Shown here piece after piece: positions 8,203 through 15,447 of a DNA stretch of 64,000 nucleotides. Position 1 is the stretch's first letter. Every line of letters starts with the position of its first letter. The stretch is from Polaromonas sp. (GTDB taxonomy: Bacteria; Pseudomonadota; Gammaproteobacteria; Burkholderiales; Burkholderiaceae_C): the NCBI RefSeq assembly GCF_029945685.1, contig NZ_JAQSDA010000011.1, positions 1-64,000 of the forward strand. The letters are read 5' to 3'. A model generated the notes under the pieces. That model saw only the letters and a program-made list of their open reading frames with translations. It had not been told where the DNA came from and ran no database searches. The position numbers were made by a program, and so were the translations under genes.

Positions 8203-9008
8203 GTTCCGACGGGACCATCCAGCTGCAGCCAGCGCTGCGCAGCCGCTCGCAGGTGAGTTGCCTGCCCGGTGCTGAACAGGCTGATCCGACCCGGCGCGCT
8301 GTCCGCTTCGCCTGTCGAAACGGCACTCGCCAGCCGCAGCCGGGTCTGCCGGGCCACCGCCTCGCCGGTGTCCACCAGTTGCACATCGGGCCCGATCAGA
8401 TCACGCAGCACGGCAGCGGCAAACGGGTAATGCGTGCAGCCCAGCACCAGCGTGTCGATCTCCCCGTCTTTCAAGCCAAATTGGCCCAGGGCCCTTGTGT
8501 GACGTGCGCAGGCAGCTATTATTTCAGTAGCGGTTGGAGGGTTGGCCGTGTTGGCCACGCCGCGCTCGATCGCGTCGGCCAGGCCGTCGCAGGGCTGCAG
8601 CACAAACTCGGCTTGCGTCGCCAGGCTACCCAGCAAAGCCCGGAAGCGGCTGCTGCCCAGCGTGCTGCGTGTGGCCATGACGCCGATGCGCCGGGTCTTG
8701 CTGGTGGCTGCCGCGGGTTTGAGCGCCGGCTCCACCCCGATGATGGGCAACTGGGGGTGCTCTGAGCGCAACACATCGATGGCCGCCGCTGTAGCCGTGT
8801 TGCAGGCGATCACCAGCGCCTGCACGCCCTGGCCCAGCAAATGGGCGGTGAGGGCGCGCGAGCGGGCGATCACGTGGGCCTGGTCCCGCTCGCCATAAGG
8901 CGCGTGGCCGCTGTCGGCGATGTAGATGAAGTTGTCGTTCGGCAGTTCGGCGCGCAGCGCCCGCAGCACGCTCAGGCCACCGACGCCACTGTCAAAAACG
9001 CCGATCAA
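8190..9008 (-). CDS. murI: Glutamate racemase
   Basis: MurI interconverts L- and D-glutamate in the cytoplasm and supplies D-Glu for peptidoglycan. The N-terminal IGVFDSGVGGLSV is diagnostic. Both catalytic cysteines are present: Cys69 in VIACNTATA and Cys191 in LVLGCTHYPF. I chose TTG at 9008 (272 aa), with a G-rich SD six bases upstream, because the longer frame up to 9083 would translate a dispersed GC-rich repeat. Residues 160-178 correspond exactly to a 57-bp dispersed repeat, and another copy provides the last three residues and the stop. Whether residues 160-178 replace or add to the usual helix before the second active-site Cys needs an alignment. Confidence 0.95.
   Translation of the reverse strand: MIGVFDSGVGGLSVLRALRAELPNDNFIYIADSGHAPYGERDQAHVIARSRALTAHLLGQGVQALVIACNTATAAAIDVLRSEHPQLPIIGVEPALKPAAATSKTRRIGVMATRSTLGSSRFRALLGSLATQAEFVLQPCDGLADAIERGVANTANPPTATEIIAACARHTRALGQFGLKDGEIDTLVLGCTHYPFAAAVLRDLIGPDVQLVDTGEAVARQTRLRLASAVSTGEADSAPGRISLFSTGQATHLRAAAQRWLQLDGPVGTLHF
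8475..8531 (-). repeat. 57-bp dispersed repeat inside murI
   Basis: The copy is on the coding strand of murI and occupies exactly 19 codons (residues 160-178), with the leading G of GCTA in codon position 1. By eye, 41 of 57 bases match the copy inside the EamA gene at 33537-33593 without gaps. Confidence 0.8.
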
Positions 9009-9044
9009 GACAGGCCCCCACGGTCGCGCACTGCGTGTCGCTCC

Positions 9045-9101
9045 CTGCCCCCCGAGGGGGCCGCTGCGCCTGCGGACTGGCAAAGCCAGCTCCGCGGCCC
9101 C
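9045..9101 (+). repeat. GC-rich dispersed repeat, copy 1
   Basis: It starts CTGCCCCCCGAGGGGG and continues CGCTGCGCCTGCGG to CGCGGCCCC; a second copy is at 23393-23448. It fills the gap between fumarase and murI and contains internal palindromes. I recall this type from many Comamonadaceae genomes. Confidence 0.8.
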
Positions 9102-9119
9102 GGCTTGATTGAAGAGCGT

Positions 9120-10670
9120 TCAGGCAGCAGCAACCGCAATGCCCTTGAACTCACCGGTGGCAATCTTCTTCTGCCACTCGGCCGGGCCGGTGATGTGGGC
9201 GCTGGTGCCGCCCGAATCCACCGCCACGGTCACCGGCATGTCGACCACGTCGAACTCGTAAATCGCTTCCATGCCGAGGTCGGCAAAACCGACGACGGTG
9301 GCGCTCTTGATCGCCTTGCTGACCAGGTAGGCGGCGCCGCCGACGGCCATCAGGTAGGCGCTTTTGTGTTTCTTGATGGCCTCGATCGCCACCGGGCCGC
9401 GTTCGGCCTTGCCGATCATGGAGATCAGGCCAGTCTGCGCCAGCATCATTTCGGTGAAACCGTCCATGCGGGTTGAGGTCGTCGGGCCGGCGGGGCCGAC
9501 CGCCTCGCCGGCGACCGGGTCCACCGGGCCCACGTAATAAATCACGCGGTTGGTGAAGTCCACCGGCAGCTTCTCGCCCCTGGCCAGCATGTCGGCAATG
9601 CGCTTGTGCGCGGCGTCGCGGCCGGTCAGCATCTTGCCGGACAGCAGCAGTGTCTGGCCGGGCTTCCAGCTCGCGACCTCGGCCTGGGTCAGTGTGTCGA
9701 GGTTGACCTTCTGGCTCTTCACGTAGTCAGGCGTCCAGTTGACGTTGGGCCACAGGTCCAGACTCGGCGGGTCCAGATACACCGGGCCGCTACCATCCAT
9801 CACGAAGTGCGCATGGCGCGTGGCGGCGCAGTTCGGGATCATGGCCACCGGCTTGCTGGCCGCGTGCGTCGGGTACATCTGGATCTTCACGTCGAGCACC
9901 GTGGTCAGGCCGCCCAGGCCCTGCGCGCCTATGCCCAGCGCGTTGACCTTGTCGAACAGCTCCAGGCGCAACGCCTCGACCTTGGTCAGGGCCGCACCCG
10001 AGGCCGCCTTGGCCTGCAGCTCGTACATGTCCAGGTCGTCCATCAGGCTTTCCTTGGCCATCAGCACGGCTTTTTCGGCGGTGCCGCCTATGCCTATGCC
10101 CAGCATGCCGGGCGGGCACCAGCCGGCGCCCATGGTCGGCACGGTCTTGAGTACCCAGTCGACGATGGAGTCGCCGGGGTTGAGCATGGCCAGCTTGCTT
10201 TTGTTTTCGCTGCCGCCGCCCTTGGCCGCCACGGTGACTTCCAGCGTGTTGCCGGGAACGATCTCGGTGAAGATCACTGCGGGCGTGTTGTCCTTGGTGT
10301 TCTTGCGGTCGAACTGCGGGTCGGCCACCACCGAGGCGCGCAGCGTGTTGTCGGGGTGGTTGTAGCCGCGCCGCACACCTTCGTTGATGGCGTCGTCAAG
10401 GCTGCCGGTGAAGCCGCCCCAGCGCACGTCCATGCCGACCTTGAGGAAGACGTTGACGATGCCGGTGTCCTGGCAGATCGGGCGGTGGCCGGTGGCGCTC
10501 ATCTTGCTGTTGGTCAGGATCTGCGCAATGGCGTCCTTGGCCGCCGGACTCTGCTCGCGCTCATAGGCGCGCGCCAGGTGGGCAATGTAGTCGGCCGGGT
10601 GGTAGTAGCTGATGTACTGCAGGGCGGCGGCAACGGATTCGATCAGGTCGGCTTGTTGGATGGTGGTCAT
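9120..10670 (-). CDS. fumA: Fumarate hydratase class I (iron-sulfur)
   Basis: This is the oxygen-sensitive [4Fe-4S] fumarase, reversibly hydrating fumarate to malate in the TCA cycle. The 516-aa form has both fused domains: the N-terminal Fe-S region (around [13 protein letters not shown] and [13 protein letters not shown]) and the C-terminal beta region ([24 protein letters not shown]). Start ATG 10670 begins [12 protein letters not shown]; a longer frame would add 41 residues with no similarity to the family. The gene is divergent from the class II fumarase fumC, with only 116 bases between the starts. This allows aerobic/oxidative or iron-dependent switching between isozymes, as is known for FumA/FumC in E. 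coli. Confidence 0.94.
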   Translation of the reverse strand: MTTIQQADLIESVAAALQYISYYHPADYIAHLARAYEREQSPAAKDAIAQILTNSKMSATGHRPICQDTGIVNVFLKVGMDVRWGGFTGSLDDAINEGVRRGYNHPDNTLRASVVADPQFDRKNTKDNTPAVIFTEIVPGNTLEVTVAAKGGGSENKSKLAMLNPGDSIVDWVLKTVPTMGAGWCPPGMLGIGIGGTAEKAVLMAKESLMDDLDMYELQAKAASGAALTKVEALRLELFDKVNALGIGAQGLGGLTTVLDVKIQMYPTHAASKPVAMIPNCAATRHAHFVMDGSGPVYLDPPSLDLWPNVNWTPDYVKSQKVNLDTLTQAEVASWKPGQTLLLSGKMLTGRDAAHKRIADMLARGEKLPVDFTNRVIYYVGPVDPVAGEAVGPAGPTTSTRMDGFTEMMLAQTGLISMIGKAERGPVAIEAIKKHKSAYLMAVGGAAYLVSKAIKSATVVGFADLGMEAIYEFDVVDMPVTVAVDSGGTSAHITGPAEWQKKIATGEFKGIAVAAA

Positions 10671-10786
10671 GGTCAGGGTGTTCGTGGGAGGAGGTCTGTT
10701 CACGTGGCTGCCCGTGTGATACGGTAAGCGCAACCCCCTATTTTGACAGGGTGCGAAAAGCCGCCTTTTCACATCAAGGAATGAGC

Positions 10787-12172
10787 ATGACAACCCGCAC
10801 TGAACACGACACCTTTGGCCCGATTGACGTACCGGCCGACCGGCTCTGGGGCGCGCAGACCCAGCGCTCGCTGCAGAACTTCGACATCTCCGGCGAGTTG
10901 CAGCCGCGCGAGATCATCCGCGCGCTGGCGCAGGTCAAGCGCGCTTCGGCCAGCGTCAACCTGGCCCTGGGCCTGCTCGACGGCAAAAAGGCGCTGGCCA
11001 TCATGGCGGCAGCCGACGAGGTGATTGCCGGGCAGCACGCCGGTGAGTTTCCGCTGGTGGTGTGGCAGACCGGCTCGGGCACGCAGAGCAACATGAATGT
11101 CAACGAGGTGTTGGCCAATCGCGCCAGCGTGCTGCTGGGCGGCGAGCGCGGCGAAAACCGTCTCGTGCATCCGAACGACGAGGTCAACCGCAGCCAGTCG
11201 TCCAACGACGTGTTTCCGACCGCCATGCATGTGGCGGCGGTGGACGCCATCACGCACCGGCTGCTGCCGGCCATCGACAGGCTGCGCGTCACACTGGCAC
11301 AGAAGGCGCACGATTTCGACGACATCGTCAAGATAGGCCGCACCCATCTGCAGGACGCCACGCCCTTGACACTCGGCCAGGAGTTCTCGGGCTACGTCGC
11401 CCAGCTCGCGCACGGGGAAAAACATGTGCGTGCCGCCTTGCCGCACCTGTGCGAGCTGGCGCTGGGCGGCACGGCCGTCGGCACCGGCCTGAACGCGCCC
11501 AAGGGGTATGCGGAGCAGGCGGCGGCCGAACTGGCGCGATTGACCGGCCTGCCTTTCGTGACGGCGCCGAACAAGTTCGAGGCCCTGGCCTCCTGCGACG
11601 CCCTGGTTCATGCGCATGGCGCCCTCAAGACGCTGGCCACCAGCATGATGAAAATAGCCAACGATGTGCGCTGGCTGGCCAGCGGGCCGCGCAGCGGCAT
11701 CGGTGAGCTGTCGATTCCCGAGAATGAACCGGGCTCGTCCATCATGCCGGGCAAGGTCAACCCGACGCAGAGCGAAGCCGTGACCATGCTGTGCTGCCAG
11801 GTGTTCGGCAACGATGTGGCCATCAACCTGGGCGGCGCCTCGGGCAATTTCGAGCTCAATGTGTTCCGGCCCATGATCGCCCACAACTTCCTGCAGAGCG
11901 TTCGCCTGCTCGCCGACGGCATGGCCAGCTTCAACGACCACTGCGCCGCGGGCATTGAGCCGAACCGCGCGCGTATTGCCGAGCTGGTGGACCGCTCGCT
12001 GATGCTGGTTACGGCGCTCAACCCGCACATCGGTTACGACAAGGCCGCTTTCATCGCCAAGAAAGCGCACAAGGAAGGCAGCAGCCTGCGTGACGCGGCC
12101 ATGGCTTCCGGCCATGTGACCGCTGCGCAGTTTGACGAATGGGTGATACCGGCCAACATGACCGGGCGTTGA
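10787..12172 (+). CDS. fumC: Fumarate hydratase class II (iron-independent)
   Basis: This is the stable tetrameric class II fumarase of the aspartase/fumarase superfamily, 461 aa, the usual length. The signature [11 protein letters not shown] is present with the catalytic Ser loop, together with [14 protein letters not shown] and [17 protein letters not shown] preferred ATG 10787 to ATG 10781 because AAGGA directly abuts the latter and is six bases from the former. It catalyses the same reaction as the divergent class I enzyme, so its control relative to that gene is probably what matters. Confidence 0.96.
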   Translation: MTTRTEHDTFGPIDVPADRLWGAQTQRSLQNFDISGELQPREIIRALAQVKRASASVNLALGLLDGKKALAIMAAADEVIAGQHAGEFPLVVWQTGSGTQSNMNVNEVLANRASVLLGGERGENRLVHPNDEVNRSQSSNDVFPTAMHVAAVDAITHRLLPAIDRLRVTLAQKAHDFDDIVKIGRTHLQDATPLTLGQEFSGYVAQLAHGEKHVRAALPHLCELALGGTAVGTGLNAPKGYAEQAAAELARLTGLPFVTAPNKFEALASCDALVHAHGALKTLATSMMKIANDVRWLASGPRSGIGELSIPENEPGSSIMPGKVNPTQSEAVTMLCCQVFGNDVAINLGGASGNFELNVFRPMIAHNFLQSVRLLADGMASFNDHCAAGIEPNRARIAELVDRSLMLVTALNPHIGYDKAAFIAKKAHKEGSSLRDAAMASGHVTAAQFDEWVIPANMTGR

Positions 12173-12194
12173 GCCCCGTCCCGGCCTTTGAGAC

Positions 12195-12251
12195 GCTATT
12201 CAATTAATAGCTGTTCGCGCAGGTGGGACAAGGGCTGAAGGCCATTTTGAC
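12195..12251 (+). repeat. 57-bp dispersed repeat, intergenic reference copy
   Basis: The head GCTATTCAATTAATAGC is a near-perfect palindrome, followed by a TCGCGCAGGT block, a GACAAGGGCTG block and GGCCATTTTGA. It lies between fumC and the convergent mrpG. I used it as the reference for the other copies. Confidence 0.85.
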
Positions 12252-12293
12252 ATGAAAATCACAGACGCTGTGCGTTGTTCTGTCCGTGCGGCC

Positions 12294-12641
12294 TCAGGAC
12301 CGGCGGCGCTCAGGCACCGCATCATCGGGCGGCGCGGCCTGGCCGGGCAGGCGCAGGTGCAAGGCGGCCTGCGCCATCAGGTTGGCCGAGACCGGTGCAG
12401 TGACAAAGACAAACAGCGTGATCAGCAGCTCGGCGAAACCGGCCCGGCCCTGGGCCGCCGCCAGGATCATGCTGGCCAGCAGCACGCCACCCACACCCAG
12501 CGTGGAGGCTTTGGTCGGCGCATGCAGGCGCATGAAAAAGTCAGGCAGGCGCACCAGGCCGATTGCGCCGACCAGCGAGAAGAAGGCCGCCATCAGCAAG
12601 AAGGCGGCGGCCAGCCATTCGGCAACAGGATGAAGTCCCAT
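12294..12641 (-). CDS. mrpG: Mrp/Pha cation antiporter subunit G
   Basis: This small membrane subunit (about 115 aa) of the Mrp-type multisubunit monovalent cation/proton antiporter is the last gene of the operon. Three transmembrane segments are visible, with the family motif LVRLPDFFMRLHAPTKASTLG. A second ATG at 12647 is only one base from the GGAGGG SD, whereas ATG 12641 is seven bases away, so the shorter form is preferred. The C-terminal tail is rich in Pro and Arg. Confidence 0.92.
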   Translation of the reverse strand: MGLHPVAEWLAAAFLLMAAFFSLVGAIGLVRLPDFFMRLHAPTKASTLGVGGVLLASMILAAAQGRAGFAELLITLFVFVTAPVSANLMAQAALHLRLPGQAAPPDDAVPERRRS

Positions 12642-12657
12642 GGTCATGCCCTCCGTT

Positions 12658-12933
12658 TCATTCGATCACCTCGCCGCGCGTCAGGTAACGCGCCAGCGCC
12701 ACGGTGGATACAAATCCGAGCATGGCCATGATCAGGGCTGCTTCAAACAGCACGTGCGTCTGCAGGCGGATGCCCAGCAGGACCACCAGCGCCACCGCAT
12801 TGAGGTACAGCGTGTCGATGGCCAGCACGCGGTCTGTGATGTGAGGCCCGCGCATCAGACGCCACGCGCACAGCGCCATGGACAGGGAGACGGCACCGAC
12901 GGCGATGTTGAGCGCCAGGATCAGGAGGGTCAT
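12658..12933 (-). CDS. mrpF: Mrp/Pha cation antiporter subunit F
   Basis: This 91-aa subunit has three predicted membrane helices and the conserved GPHITDRVLAIDTLYLNAVA segment of MrpF/PhaF. Its ATG overlaps the stop of mrpE (ATGA), so the two are probably translationally coupled. The protein acts only as part of the inner-membrane complex. Confidence 0.93.
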   Translation of the reverse strand: MTLLILALNIAVGAVSLSMALCAWRLMRGPHITDRVLAIDTLYLNAVALVVLLGIRLQTHVLFEAALIMAMLGFVSTVALARYLTRGEVIE

Positions 12934-13448
12934 GGGTTTGCTCCAGGGGCGTCTGGCTGGGGTTCAAAAATGGCCAGCAACAGGTTTTCGTAACGTGTCT
13001 TGATGTCGGCGGCCATCTGCGCCGGGTCGCTGCAATCGAGTGCGTGAACCAGGATGTGTTTGCGTTGCTCGTCGATCAGGCAGGACACTGTGCCCGGCGT
13101 GGTTGTGATGATGCTGGCCAGCAGGGCAATGGCGGTCGGGTGACTCAGTGCCAGCGGCACCGTCACCCAGGCGGGCTGGGGGCGCGACATGGGTCCCAGC
13201 ACCAGCCGCGCCACCGTGATGTTGGACACCACGATGTCCCACAGCACGACCAGCAGCAGTCGCAGCACCGGCGCCAGACGCATGTTTTGTGTGGCTGGCA
13301 GGAAGTTGTGCAGCAGGCGGGGTACCAGCAGGCCAATCAGCAGGGCCGAAATCAGATGAAACGGTGCCAGTGTGTGTTGCAGCAGCAGCCAGCTGGTGGC
13401 CAGCAGCACCGACAGCCAGGGGTGGGCGAGCCAGCGGGGTTTTTCCAT
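12930..13448 (-). CDS. mrpE: Mrp/Pha cation antiporter subunit E
   Basis: This subunit of about 172 aa has N-terminal membrane helices and a conserved cytoplasmic domain (PGTVSCLIDEQRKHILVHAL) typical of MrpE. Two adjacent ATG codons exist (13451 and 13448); AAAGG is three and six bases upstream respectively, so 13448 is chosen. The first ATG overlaps the mrpD stop. The longer open frame upstream reads through mrpD in another frame and is not coding. Confidence 0.92.
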   Translation of the reverse strand: MEKPRWLAHPWLSVLLATSWLLLQHTLAPFHLISALLIGLLVPRLLHNFLPATQNMRLAPVLRLLLVVLWDIVVSNITVARLVLGPMSRPQPAWVTVPLALSHPTAIALLASIITTTPGTVSCLIDEQRKHILVHALDCSDPAQMAADIKTRYENLLLAIFEPQPDAPGANP

Positions 13449-15085
13449 CATTGGCCTTTCGCCGCGGGTAGCCGCACTTCGCCCTCGCCGCCGCGATAGG
13501 GTCGCGTGGTGCTGGCCTCTGCCCCGCCGACCGGTCCCAGCACGGCCCTGGCGTAGGCGACGCGATCGGCCAGTTGCAAGGCCGCCGCATCGGTGTAGCG
13601 CTTGAGCGGAGACGCCGCCACCGCCAGCAGCAGGCTGAGCGCCAGCAGGCTCAGCGTCGCCAGCGTGAGGCGAGAGCTGGTGCCTGGCCGGACCGACAGG
13701 CCATCGGCCGGCAACACGCTCCAGAACAGGATGGAGCCGGCGCGCGCCAGACCGATCAGCGTCAGGAAGCTGACCACCAGCACCACCGTCCAGACCCACA
13801 CATGGGCCGGCCCTGCGGCCGAGCTTTCAAGAATCATCAGTTTTCCCAGAAAACCGGGCAGGGGCGGCAGGCCGGCCACCGAGGCCGCACCCAGCAGCGT
13901 CATCAAGCCCAGCAGCACGGGTTGTTCCACCGGGGTGGCGGGCCGCAGCCGGTCACCGGCTTCGCCGCGCTGGGTGGCCACTAGTTCGACCAGCAGGAAA
14001 AGCGCCGCGATCACCAGTGTGCTGTGCACCATGTAATAAAGTGCGGCCGACATGGCTTGCGGGGTGAAGAGGCCAATACCGGCCAGGATGGTGCCGACAG
14101 ACGCCACGGTGAGGTAGGACACCAGCCGCGTCAGGCTGTGTGCCGCCAGCGCCCCCAGCACGCCGAGTGCCATGGTGATCAACGCGACCGGCAGCAGCCA
14201 GGGCTCGGCAGCCAGCGCGGCGTGACCCGCACCTTCGCCCAGAATCACCGCATGAACGCGGATGATGCCGTAGACGCCGACCTTGGTCATGATGGCAAAC
14301 ATCGCAGCGACGGGGGCGCTGGCTGCGGCATAAGTGCCGGGCAGCCACAGGTAGAGCGGCACAATCGCCGCCTTGAGGCCGAACACGACCAGCAACACCA
14401 TGGCGCCGGCCTTGAGCAAGGTGGCTTCCTGGGGCCCGAGTTGCGCCACACGCAGCGCCAGGTCGGCCATGTTGAGGGTGCCGGTCACGCCGTAGACGAT
14501 GGCCAGACCCACCAGAAACAGCGCGGAGGCCACCAGGTTGAGTACAACGTAATGCACGCCCGCCCTGAAGCGCTCACGCCCCTGGCCATGCACCAGCAGC
14601 ACATAGGAGGCGATCAGCAGGACTTCAAAAAAGACGAACAGGTTGAACAGGTCGCCCGTCACGAAGGCGCCCGACACCCCCATGAGCAGGAAGTGGATCA
14701 TGGTGTGAAAGTGGCGCCCATGGGTGTCCCACCCGCCTGCGGCATACCAGAGCACCGGCACCGCGATGGTCCAGGTCAGGGCCAGCATCATGGCACTCAG
14801 GCGGTCAATGACCAGCACGATGCCGAAAGGCGCAGGCCAGCCACCCAGCGGGTACACGGTGAGGGCGCCTGTGGCCGCTTCAGTCATGAGGCGCCAGGAC
14901 AGGATGGCACCCAACACGACCGAGACCATGCTGAGCAGGCGTCTGCGTTGCAGCAGCGGCCCGCCGTGGCTGGCTTCGCCGCCATGGTCGCCCATGAGCA
15001 GCAGTGCCACGGCCGTGAACAGGGGCAACAGCACCGGCAGCACCGGCAGGTGAGCAGAAAAAACGGCGTGCAGCAAGTCGCTCAT
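13448..15085 (-). CDS. mrpD: Mrp/Pha cation antiporter subunit D
   Basis: This 545-aa multispanning subunit is related to the proton-pumping NuoL/M/N subunits of complex I. Characteristic features are GVSGAFVTGDLFNLFVFFEVLLIASYVLL and a discontinuous helix region with conserved Lys and Glu residues for proton transfer. The start overlaps mrpC by four bases. With MrpA it is thought to form the proton path of the antiporter. Confidence 0.95.
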   Translation of the reverse strand: MSDLLHAVFSAHLPVLPVLLPLFTAVALLLMGDHGGEASHGGPLLQRRRLLSMVSVVLGAILSWRLMTEAATGALTVYPLGGWPAPFGIVLVIDRLSAMMLALTWTIAVPVLWYAAGGWDTHGRHFHTMIHFLLMGVSGAFVTGDLFNLFVFFEVLLIASYVLLVHGQGRERFRAGVHYVVLNLVASALFLVGLAIVYGVTGTLNMADLALRVAQLGPQEATLLKAGAMVLLVVFGLKAAIVPLYLWLPGTYAAASAPVAAMFAIMTKVGVYGIIRVHAVILGEGAGHAALAAEPWLLPVALITMALGVLGALAAHSLTRLVSYLTVASVGTILAGIGLFTPQAMSAALYYMVHSTLVIAALFLLVELVATQRGEAGDRLRPATPVEQPVLLGLMTLLGAASVAGLPPLPGFLGKLMILESSAAGPAHVWVWTVVLVVSFLTLIGLARAGSILFWSVLPADGLSVRPGTSSRLTLATLSLLALSLLLAVAASPLKRYTDAAALQLADRVAYARAVLGPVGGAEASTTRPYRGGEGEVRLPAAKGQ

Positions 15086-15447
15086 GGCGCCTCGTCCCTG
15101 GCTTTGCCGGGGCCATGGCCGGGCTCATGTCCGTCCACATGGTCGCTCCCGGACTCGTGGCGGCTGCGCAGTGCCAGTTCAATCACAAAACCCGTCGTGG
15201 CAAAGCCGATCACGATGGCCGTCAGCACCAGTGCCTGGGGCAGCGGGTCGGCGACGCGCCCCGTGGCCGACAGAATGGGCGCGGCATCCTGCCAGAGGCG
15301 GCCCATGGCGAAGATGAACAGGTTGACGGCATAACCCAGCAGGCTCAGGCCCAGCACCACCGGCCAGGTGCGTCCGCGCAGGATCAGGTAAATACCCGTG
15401 GCCGTGACCATGCCGATGCCGCTGGCCACCAGAAACTCAAGACTCAT
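15082..15447 (-). CDS. mrpC: Mrp/Pha cation antiporter subunit C
   Basis: This 121-aa homologue of NuoK has three membrane helices and the conserved LSLLGYAVNLFIFAMG and DPLPQALVLTAIVIGFATTGF segments. The C-terminal tail is hydrophilic and His/Gly/Asp-rich (HVDGHEPGHGPG), longer than in many homologues. It overlaps the end of the A/B gene by 11 bases and mrpD by four. Confidence 0.95.
   Translation of the reverse strand: MSLEFLVASGIGMVTATGIYLILRGRTWPVVLGLSLLGYAVNLFIFAMGRLWQDAAPILSATGRVADPLPQALVLTAIVIGFATTGFVIELALRSRHESGSDHVDGHEPGHGPGKARDEAP

Noticed and set aside
9009..9083. Upstream extension of murI
   Set aside because: It would translate the GC-rich repeat and does not resemble any racemase N-terminus.
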